From the NCBI GenBank assembly GCA_026770585.1, contig MU646598.1, positions 307,859-319,468 on the forward strand: a stretch of DNA of 11,610 bases, written 5' to 3'. The notes under the pieces were generated by a model. It was not told the DNA's origin. It ran no database searches and worked only from the letters and a program-made list of their open reading frames with translations. Position numbers and translations under genes: made by a program. Source of the DNA: Baffinella frigidus (taxonomy: Eukaryota; Cryptophyceae; Cryptomonadales; Baffinellaceae). This document shows positions 5,962-11,610 of this stretch, piece by piece; within the stretch, counting starts at the first letter, position 1; each line of letters begins with the position of its first letter.

Positions 5962-6044
5962 CAATAAGTGTTCTCTGCACTTATTGACACTTACTACTAA
6001 AGGACTATTGACTTTCGAATAAAGTCAATAAGTGTCAATAAGTG
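5962..6044. repeat. nested palindromic cluster (TTATTGACACTTA / ATTGACTTT)
   Basis: CACTTATTGACACTTA (5978-5993) pairs exactly with TAAGTGTCAATAAGTG (6029-6044). Inside is the palindrome ATTGACTTTCGAATAAAGTC with AAT (6007-6029). CAATAAGTG (5962-5970) can alternatively pair with CACTTATTG (5978-5986). The region can switch between two foldings. Confidence 0.88.
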
Positions 6045-6137
6045 ACTCCCACTGACATTTCGAGGCACCGTAGGATAATTCACGCTTGCATTGCCCTTAA
6101 CGTTGCTGACTCATGTACATTGGGGGAAACCTCTACA

Positions 6138-6544
6138 CAACCACATTTCTGTCTTTCCATCTTTGGTGTCTGGCTCATGTCACCTCACCCCCCCACACAA
6201 CTCTCTCTCGCTGTCCTCAACTCTCACCCCCACACAATCCTCTCACTTTTTGAAATCGTGTTTTCTCTCTGGGGTATTCGTGGTTGGAGCTCTCATACTT
6301 CAATCATGGGATACCATGAGCCTCATAAAGGCTGACTTGTGGTTCGGTGTGTGTGCGAGTGCGATCCTATTTTGGAATAGCTCAAACACCCCAAAAGAAC
6401 CAACCCTTTATCCCCTCTTCACGAGCCTCTGCACTGGAGAGCTAAACGCGATCCGAAAGCAAAAAATGCTTTCTCTGCAGTCCTTTCTACGGAAGGGCGT
6501 GTCGTTGGCATATGTTGGGCGAAATTAAAACCTAAAGGGCCTAA
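6138..6544 (+). repeat. ~400-bp dispersed repeat, copy A
   Basis: This copy begins CAACCACATTTCT. It continues with a C-rich CACA section, a 43-bp hairpin (6273-6315), then ATGAGCCTCATAAAGGCTGA, GGTTCGGTGTGTGTGCGAG and CTCAAACACCCC. It ends GCATATGTTGGGCGAAATTA followed by AAACCTAAAGGGCC. The same order appears inverted at 10008-10385. It lacks terminal inverted repeats and a coding frame of any size. It is probably a non-autonomous mobile repeat of unknown class. Confidence 0.82.
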
Positions 6545-6766
6545 CGGTCATCAGGGCTGGAAGCTAGGATTAACGGAAATAACTCAGCGCCCGATGAGGA
6601 TACCCTTTAGCCGGTTTCTGCCGCGATCCTCTGTACAGGAGGGCTTGATGTGATCCGAAAGGAAGCATGGTCTTTTTACAGAACCAGTTCCGGTGTCCGC
6701 CTATGTTGGGAGCTCGAAGAACCTCAAGGACCTAAAAATGCGTATCTAAGGATCTTGTTTCCTCGG

Positions 6767-7158
6767 GGTATCCGTGGTTGACGCTCATATGCTCCAACCA
6801 TGGGGTATCATGAGCCTCAGAACGGCTGACTTGGGTTTGGTGTGTGTGCGAGCCTGTACCTTTTTGGTCTTACTCAAACACCCCAAGAGAACCGTAAAGA
6901 ACGATCCTCTGCACCGGGGGGGGGCTGAATGTGATCCGAAAGGAAGCATGGTTTTTTTGCAGAACCAGTTCCGGTGTCCGCATATGGTGGGAGCTCGAAG
7001 AACCTAAAGAACCTAAAGAACGAGATCAGAACATGTTCCGGTGTCCACCTACGAGCTCGTACGAGGTTGCATGTTGGGAGCTCGAAGAACCTAAAGGACC
7101 TACAGGATCTGATGTGATCCGAAAGGAGGCATGGCCTTTCTACAGAACCATCACGTGA
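6767..7158 (+). repeat. ~400-bp dispersed repeat, copy B, with extra end units
   Basis: This copy starts at the 43-bp hairpin (6767-6809) and runs through CATGAGCCTCAGAACGGCTG, CTCAAACACCCC and GATCCGAAAGGAAGCATGG. A terminal module GATCCGAAAGGAAGCATGGT ... GGAGCTCGAAGAACCTAAAG occurs at 6653-6737, 6933-7012 and 7115-7150 (partial). A further GGGAGCTCGAAGAACCTAAA occurs at 7076-7095. The 3' end has therefore been multiplied. Confidence 0.78.
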
Positions 7159-7217
7159 TGCGGTGCTTGGCGAGGCAGATCATCGTTCCTTGAATATCCT
7201 GGACTCCAATAGTCGTC

Positions 7218-7368
7218 AACGACCCGAAATTAGGGTACTTTTTAAAGCCTACGGGTCGCCTACCGTAGGCCGCGGGGCTCCTAGGACCAAAAAACGAGTG
7301 GTCCTAGGAGCCCTACGCCCTACGGTAGGAAATTCCGTAGGCTAAACTACCCTCAATTTCGGGTCGTT
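7218..7368. mobile_element. foldback element F4 (ends AACGACCCGAAATT)
   Basis: The arms start AACGACCCGAAATT (7218-7231) and end with the complement AATTTCGGGTCGTT (about 7355-7368). They continue inward through AGGGTA, GCCTACGG, CCTACCGTAGG and GGGCTCCTAGGACCA. The centre is about ten bases, AAAAAACGAG. The element shares the CCTACSGTAGG and CCTAGGACC cores with the other foldback elements here but has unrelated ends. Confidence 0.75.
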
Positions 7369-7400
7369 TTCCTATGAGTCTGGCCATATGGTGCCCTCCC

Positions 7401-7513
7401 CCCCCTAGGACGACCTCGTAAGAAAGCGCTTGCTTATGAGCGAATTGCCCCTAGGCACAGGCCTACAGTAGGGTCCTAGGAGGAGGTGGTTCCTTATGAG
7501 CGAGGTACCCCCG
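7401..7513 (-). mobile_element. degraded relative of the 4085-4261 foldback element
   Basis: Read on the minus strand from 7513, this begins CGGGGGTACCTCGCTCATAA, like the other element's end CAGGGGTACCTCGCTCATAA. It continues with matching blocks CCTAGGACCCTA, GTAGGCCT and TGCCTAGGG. A second CGCTCATAAG motif follows, as in the complete copy. TA lies outside the preserved end (7514-7515). The other end is decayed in a G/C-rich stretch around 7395-7405. Confidence 0.7.
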
Positions 7514-7593
7514 TACATGTACTGAGAGCGTGTCTGGATTCCGATGTTCATTCCCCAAAGACACGACGCGCCTTCGGAGGGAATTCCACCCGA

Positions 7594-7731
7594 TACATAC
7601 CACGCCAGAGGGCTCGAGATATCCACTTTTGCCATCTTTTAGGGGGAATCCCCTGAATATTTAAGTCGACGACGCCAGATCTGGCGTGGATGAGGCGTCG
7701 GTTTTCCTCGAGCTCTCTGGCGTGGTATGTA
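7594..7731. repeat. 138-bp inverted-repeat structure with central 16-bp palindrome
   Basis: TACATACCACGCCAGAGGGC with TCGAG (7594-7618) matches the complement of 7707-7731 at 24 of 25 positions. The interior has a perfect palindrome ACGCCAGATCTGGCGT (7672-7687), sharing CACGCCAGA with the arms. The minus strand is open here for 69 codons (7757-7548, containing YHARELEENRRLIHARSG). I recognise no family, and the frame may simply reflect the symmetric sequence. Confidence 0.82.
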
Positions 7732-7806
7732 GCGTACCCCGAATACAGTTGATCCAACGGCCCGAGGCGGGCGTGTCCTGGACTAGGTCCCCACAGAGAC
7801 GTCCTT

Positions 7807-7960
7807 ACAGAGAGGTTGACTGATTCTCACAGAGTAGTTGACTGGTTCTCACAGAGAAGTTGACTGGTTCTCGCAGAGAAGTTGACTGATTCTCACAGAG
7901 AAGTTGACTGATTCTCACAGAAAAGTTGACTGATTCTCACAGAGAAGTTGACCTGTTCTC
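7807..7960 (+). repeat. 22-bp minisatellite, seven copies
   Basis: The unit CACAGAGAAGTTGACTGATT with CT repeats with GTTGAC at 7815, 7837, 7859, 7881, 7903, 7925 and 7947, exactly 22 bp apart. Only scattered substitutions occur. There are no variable spacers. Confidence 0.95.
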
Positions 7961-8002
7961 ACTTGCCCTCGAGACGCTTCTCGTCCTCGACAGTCATCGC
8001 CT

Positions 8003-8330
8003 GCGGGTGTAGGGTGTAGGGTTTAGGGTTTACGATTTGGGGTGTGGGGGTTGGGGATTGAGTTTCGGGTTTCGGGTTTAGGGTTTAGGGTTTGGGGTTT
8101 GCGGTTTAGTGGTTGGGGGTTGGGGGTTAGGTTTTGGGTTTCGGGTGTAGGGGTTAGGGGTTTGGGGGTTAGGGTATAGGGTTTAGGGGCTTAGGGTTTA
8201 GGGGTTGGGGGTTGGGGTTGAGGTTTAAGGTTTTGGGGGTTTGGGTTTTTGGGGTTGATGGTTTGGGGTTTGGGGTCTGGGGTTGAGGGTTTGGGGTTTG
8301 GGGTTTGGGGTTTGGGGTTTACGGTTGACT
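8003..8330 (+). repeat. long degenerate telomere-like array
   Basis: More than 300 bp of mixed GGGTGTAGGG, TTTAGGG, GGTTTGGGG, GGTTTCGGG and GGGTTGGGG units lie on the plus strand. It ends in clean GGGTTTG repeats at about 8285-8320. G runs of three or four at short spacing make it quadruplex-prone. Confidence 0.88.
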
Positions 8331-8334
8331 CTTC

Positions 8335-8655
8335 AGTATCTTTGTGGCTTCAGAACTTCGTTGGTGCAGTAAATCGACCTTCCAGAAGGTTCGACGATCA
8401 AAACACCCAGAAAGATCTTCGATTTTTTAGATTTTTTTACATTTGAGTGTGGCTCCTGGACACTTGTGTCGGCCTATCTCCAGTTTGTACCAAAAAGGAA
8501 AAGAATCCTACCAGGAAAAAGCAGGTTGCGTCCTGCAGTATAAACGGACTTGTAGTTTTTTTCGTCAAATCGAACGGCACACAAAGGCGTCCCAAAAGTG
8601 TCCCAGTTGGTACCAGCGAGCGCCCTTTACATGTTTTTACAGCAAAATGCCAAAT
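8335..8655. other. unassigned stretch between telomere-like arrays
   Basis: This is unique-looking sequence of moderate GC with short T and A runs (GATTTTTTAGATTTTTTTAC; AAAAAGGAAAAG). The open frames present are short and overlapping in several phases. I recognise no domain, splice pattern or RNA gene in it. Confidence 0.5.
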
Positions 8656-8656
8656 T

Positions 8657-8875
8657 AGGGATCAGGATAGGGTTTGGGTAGGTTAGGGTTTGGGGTTCCG
8701 GGTTCCGGGTGTTAAGTGTAGCGTTTAGGGTTCAGGGCTGCGGGTTGAGGGGTTTGGGTAAAGGGTTTAGGGTTCAGTTTTAGTGTGGAGGGGTTTAAGG
8801 TTCAGGGACCAGGATTTGGGGGTTCGGGTCAGGGGTTGGGGTTAGGCTTACGGGATTAGGCCGAACTCAGAACCC
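8657..8875 (+). repeat. degenerate telomere-like array
   Basis: Decayed TTTAGGG-like units (GGTTAGGG, GGTTCCGGG, GTTTAGGGTTCAGGG) cover about 220 bp on the plus strand. They are more diverged than the block at 8003-8330. The two are separated by about 330 bp of unique-looking sequence. Confidence 0.8.
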
Positions 8876-9510
8876 TGAAACCTTGAGGGTTTGACGTTTT
8901 AGGGGTGACGTTTCGATGTGTGGTGTGCATCGCTTTGGCTGTCCAAGAAGACAGAGTCGAGTTCCTAAGAAGCGCATGTGGAAATAAGTGTCAACGAGCG
9001 ATTGGCAAACATTATAATGCCAAAATGTGAAAGGATCCACGGAAACGTGCGCTGAATAAGGTGTGGGGCAGGGCTTACGACGACTGCACACATTTCAGGA
9101 AAGCACGAATTGGCATCAAACATGCTGAAATTGAGAAAATCCTCAACGGCCAGTTACTGACAATTTTTCGCTTTATCAAAAATGGCGAACGGAATTGCAG
9201 TCATCCCCGTTGACTAAACCAAGGTTCTTGGCAAATCCAACTCCATCCCTCTAGTCCTCCACGAACAATTTCGGCACGCTGGAGCAATTGCACTCGGAGT
9301 CAGAACATTTCGCCTAAGTCAACTCCCCCTGAAAGCCCGCGCCTTAAGTCAAATGCCGGCCATGGTGCCCGGGTCCATCTAAACGAAAACAGGGGAAAGT
9401 TGACTTAGGTGAGCTGGTTGACTTAGCTGAAATTTTGTGGCTCGGAGTGAATTGGAGCTTTATTCAAGTGTGTAGTCGTAAGACGACAACCCTGGTCCCG
9501 GAGGTGGGTG
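8876..9510. other. unassigned stretch with an inverted CTAAGTCAACT motif
   Basis: No gene was recognised. The one structure seen is CCTAAGTCAACTCCCC (9313-9328) facing GGGGAAAGTTGACTTAGG (9392-9409), an inverted repeat with a two-base interruption. An extra GTTGACTTAG lies at 9417-9426 and TTAAGTCAA at 9343-9351. The GTTGACTTAG motif links this stretch with the minisatellite at 1612-1734. Confidence 0.55.
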
Positions 9511-9895
9511 GCCCTTTAGGTCCTTTACGTTTTAATTTCGCCCAACATTTGCCAACGCCACGCCCTTCCGTAGAAAGGATCTGCAGAGAAAGCATTTTTG
9601 CCTTCGGATCGCGTTTAGCCCGCGCTCATGAAATTCCGATTTGACCAGTCTCGCACCTTTTTCATTTTTTCGCGATCCTTTGAAGGACACGTCCTTTTAT
9701 GTTGCTACGTCCTTCTATTGGCGGTTCGTGACTTAGGTTCATGATTTTGATGGTCTTTTTGTCCATGGGAAAGTTGTCCCCTTGCTTTGTCATCAGCAAA
9801 ATACGGACATCTTTCAAATGTGCTTTGCCTTTAGGTCCTTTAGGTTTCATGGTATCCCATAGTTGAAGTGTAATGGCTCCAACTACGGATACCCT
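9511..9895 (-). repeat. ~400-bp dispersed repeat, copy D, inverted, with different interior
   Basis: The outer end (9513-9620: TAGGTCCTTTACG, TTTTAATTTCGCCCAACATT, CACGCCCTTCCGTAGAAAGG) and the hairpin end (9851-9893) match the family. About 9625-9840 does not match copies A or C. Part of that interior (ATACGGACATCTTTCAAATG at 9801-9820) recurs at 11240-11262, so it is itself a repeat. Confidence 0.78.
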
Positions 9896-10007
9896 TTAGG
9901 CTCTTTGGTGCTTTGGTTTGGTGCTTTGGTGCTTTTATTTACACTCACGTCGAAGACCACATCCCACCTCACTCTTGAGGAGTTGGGGGTAATCTACGGA
10001 TGAGTCT

Positions 10008-10385
10008 TAGGTCCTTAAGGTTTTAATTTCGCCCAACATATGCCAACGACACGCCGTTCCGTTGAAGGGATCTGCAGAGAAAGCATTTTTGCTTTCGGGT
10101 CGCGTTTCGCTCTGCAGTGCAGAGGCTTGTGAAGAGGGGATACAGGGTGGCTCTGTTGGGGTGTTTGAGTTAATCCAAAAGGATCGCGCTCGCACACACA
10201 CACCGAACCCAAGTCAGCCTTCATGAGGCTCATGGTATCCCATGGTTGAAGTTTAAGAGTTTCAACCACGGATACCCCACAAGGTGAGAGGGATTGTGTG
10301 GGGGGGTGGAGTGTGGGGTGTGGGGTGTGGGGTGTGGGGTGTGATCAGTCAGACACCAAGAGATGCAAGGGGAGAAATGTGGTTG
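10008..10385 (-). repeat. ~400-bp dispersed repeat, copy C, inverted
   Basis: This is the most complete inverted copy. It runs from TAGGTCCTTAAGG through TTTTAATTTCGCCCAACATA, CTGCAGAGAAAGCATTTTTG, GGGGTGTTTGAG, CACACACCGAACCCAAGTCA and the hairpin at 10234-10276. It ends at GGAGAAATGTGGTTG. It is collinear with copy A read backwards, with a GTGTGGG expansion at 10289-10343. Confidence 0.85.
10289..10343 (+). repeat. GTGTGGG heptamer tandem repeat
   Basis: About five exact GTGTGGG units (GGGGTGTGGGGTGTGGGG) follow a G8 run. The period is 7, as in the telomere-type repeats. It lies inside the inverted copy of the ~400-bp repeat family, where the opposite-orientation copy at 6180-6245 has only C-rich, CACA-containing sequence. 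The array therefore expanded in this copy. Confidence 0.85.
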
Positions 10386-10388
10386 CCC

Positions 10389-10429
10389 GATCGAGTTGCT
10401 TTACATAAGTGCTGTAAAGCAACTCGATC
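10389..10429 (+). repeat. 41-bp hairpin, family member 2 (perfect 17-bp stem)
   Basis: The stem GATCGAGTTGCTTTACA (10389-10405) and its exact complement (10413-10429) flank the 7-base loop TAAGTGC. It is followed by CCTAAAAG. It sits at the end of the inverted copy of the ~400-bp family. Confidence 0.92.
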
Positions 10430-10805
10430 CCTAAAAGCCAGCAAAAGGGAGAGAGAAAGGTGGATGTGCAGGGGGTTTCCCCAGGCTGTACATAATGTAG
10501 CTGTACAAAGACACATGTAGAGCGACTCGTCTCTGTTAGGTTCTACCTAGGAACAGCTACTCTTGGGGATTCGCCTCCGCCTCCAGTTGCGCGACAGCAC
10601 GTCCCCAACTTACACTTATGCGGCATGCCGTCGTCCTCTCAGGCCCATACCACACCTATTCATGCGACGGTCTACGTGTTGGGGTCGCCTAAAGGACTCA
10701 ACTAAGCGCCCAGCTGCGATAGCATCCACCCTTGTTAGCATCCACCCCCGTTAGCACTGTCAAACACCCAACCGTTTAGTACCCACCCGCATTAGTAATC
10801 ACTTG
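10430..10805. other. unassigned stretch with GTTAGCAYCCACCC short repeats
   Basis: No gene was recognised. Near 10728-10790, CATCCACCC(T)TGTTAG, CATCCACCCCCGTTAG, ACCCAACCGTTTAG and ACCCACCCGCATTAG form a loose ~17-20-bp repeat. It resembles the CACACGCGTYAG repeat at 10984-11055 across the TTAGGGG array. Confidence 0.5.
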
Positions 10806-10978
10806 TAACGTTAGGAGTGAGGGGTTGGGTGTTAGGGGTTAGGGGTTAGGGGTTAGGGGGTAGAGGTTAGAGGTTAGGGGTTAGGGGTTAGGGGTTAGGG
10901 GTTAGGTGGTAGGGGTTAGGGGTTAGGGGTTAGGGGTCAGGGGTTAGGGGTTGAAGGTTAGGGGTTAGGGGTTAGGGG
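10806..10978 (+). repeat. TTAGGGG heptamer array
   Basis: About twenty units of GGGGTTA, many exact, with a few variants (GTAGAGG, GGTCAGG, TTGAAGG). The unit has one T fewer and one G more than the TTTAGGG type elsewhere, so this block is homogenised for a different heptamer. Confidence 0.9.
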
Positions 10979-10983
10979 CAAGT

Positions 10984-11055
10984 CACACGCGTCAGAGCCA
11001 ATCCACACGCGTTAGAGCTCACCCACTCGCGTCAATGCCCATCCACACGCTTCAG
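10984..11055 (+). repeat. 20-bp minisatellite CACACGCGTYAGAGCCNATC
   Basis: Copies begin at 10984, 11004, 11024 and 11044, exactly 20 bp apart, with substitutions. Two further ATGCGTCAGAG units lie at 11142-11172 (ATGCGTCAGAGCCAATCCAG). Confidence 0.88.
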
Positions 11056-11095
11056 TTAGTGTTGAGTGTTGAGTGTTAAGTGTTGAGCGTTTAGT
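11056..11095 (+). repeat. GTTGAGT heptamer repeat
   Basis: About four units (GTGTTGAGTGTTGAGTGTTA then AGTGTTGAGCG) have a period of 7, the same as the telomere-like blocks. Confidence 0.8.
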
Positions 11096-11167
11096 GCAAC
11101 TTGAGAACAGTCGGTCGACCCGAGTGAGGCAGAGTCAGAAAAATGCGTCAGAGCCAATCCAGATGCG

Positions 11168-11262
11168 TCAGAGACGGTTTTAATTTCGCCCAACATATGC
11201 CAACGCCACGCCCTTCCGTAGAAAGGACTGCAGAGAAAAATACGGAAATCTTTCAAATGTGC
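11168..11262 (-). repeat. ~400-bp dispersed repeat, copy E, truncated
   Basis: TTTTAATTTCGCCCAACATA, CCACGCCCTTCCGTAGAAAG and CTGCAGAGAAA match copies C and D. An AATACGGAAATCTTTCAAAT block, shared with copy D's interior, then follows directly. An internal deletion relative to D explains this best. Confidence 0.8.
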
Positions 11263-11344
11263 TTTGCTGACAGATCTGTGTTTTACGTCCTTTGGGTTTT
11301 AATTTCGATGGGAGCGGTCCTGTTGGCGAAGGCTCTCTCCGGCT

Positions 11345-11610
11345 CTTCGGTCCCTCTAAACCCCAAATCCCAAATCCCAAACCCTGAACCCTAAACACAA
11401 CACACCAAACCCTAAACCCTAAACCCTAAACCCTAAACACTAAGTCCTGAACCCTAAACCTGACACACAAACCAGGTCAAAAAGGCAGTCGCGTGGTCGC
11501 TGGTCCCCCCTAAACCCTCAACCTTAAACCCTCAACCCTAAACCCTAAACCCTGAACCCTTAACCCTTAACCCCCAACCCTAAACCCTCCACCCTAAACC
11601 CTCAACCCTC
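11345..11610 (-). repeat. CCCTAAA-type array reaching the right edge
   Basis: CCCTAAA units with decay (CCCTGAA, CCCTCAA, CCCTTAA, CCCCAAA) are interrupted at about 11460-11508 by a non-repeat insert (GACACACAAACCAGGTCAAA and following). The array continues past the window. Its orientation is opposite to most blocks here. Confidence 0.88.

Noticed and set aside
5143-5967. 274-codon open frame on the plus strand opposite THOC2.
   Set aside because: It is the antisense of GC-rich exons 1 and 2, has no recognisable domain, and runs through the upstream inverted repeats.
6091-6528. 145-codon plus-strand open frame in repeat copy A.
   Set aside because: The frame is not preserved in the other copies of the ~400-bp family, which carry indels and stops, so it is unlikely to be a protein.
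6138-6544. The ~400-bp family as a tRNA-derived SINE (GGTTCGGTG recalls a B box).
   Set aside because: No matching A box at the right spacing and no A-rich or simple-repeat tail; the class is left open.
7807-7960. Regularly spaced repeats that might be taken for a CRISPR array.
   Set aside because: The 22-bp units are head-to-tail without any variable spacers, and the DNA is eukaryotic.

Overview
This is eukaryotic nuclear DNA with few genes. Repeats of the plant/algal telomere type (TTTAGGG and its complement CCCTAAA, mostly decayed) occur in at least eight blocks. Between them lie minisatellites, foldback and MITE-like elements, and a dispersed ~400-bp repeat family. The one protein-coding gene I can support is split by GT-AG introns, with GC-rich exons and repeat-rich introns. 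Together this suggests a plant-lineage or alveolate-type microalga, or another protist with TTTAGGG telomeres. The species cannot be named from the sequence. Nothing looks bacterial: I see no operons, no Shine-Dalgarno-led genes and no long uninterrupted ORFs.

The gene is on the minus strand and runs from the start codon at 5749 leftwards. It encodes the N-terminal part of THO complex subunit 2 (THOC2/Tho2), the large scaffold of the THO/TREX complex in nuclear mRNA processing and export. I assembled it by hand from exons at 5749-5636, 5490-5191, 3615-3555 and 1823-1741, with a less certain fifth exon at 1507-1431. All boundaries are GT..AG and the phases agree (0, 0, 1, 0). The joined protein matches the THOC2 N-terminus, ending in the family signature YNLLREENEGYSKL. 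The gene continues past the left edge, or breaks off there.

Layout: 1-700 has telomere-like repeats around a 32-bp minisatellite. 700-1430 (fifth intron) holds a TA-flanked MITE-like element and a foldback element. 1431-5749 is the THOC2 5' region. Its two long introns carry foldback elements, an interstitial telomere-like array, a perfect 38-bp palindrome, a GGGA/CCCT microsatellite and partial duplicate copies of exons 3 and 4. 5750-6050 is the 5' flank with nested inverted repeats. 6130-7160 holds two copies of the ~400-bp repeat family. 7200-7970 holds foldback elements and a 22-bp minisatellite. 8000-8870 is mostly telomere-like. 8870-11340 has inverted copies of the ~400-bp family, TTAGGGG and GTGTGGG arrays and a 20-bp minisatellite. 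11345-11610 is a CCCTAAA-type array running off the right edge.

The most notable points are these. A 177-bp foldback element with 65-bp arms has its unoccupied target preserved in a duplicate 430 bp away, which fixes its ends and a TA target. THOC2 introns contain shards of their own downstream exons. Several foldback elements share a CCTACSGTAGG-type core but have different ends. A 43-bp hairpin is kept in four copies of the ~400-bp family.
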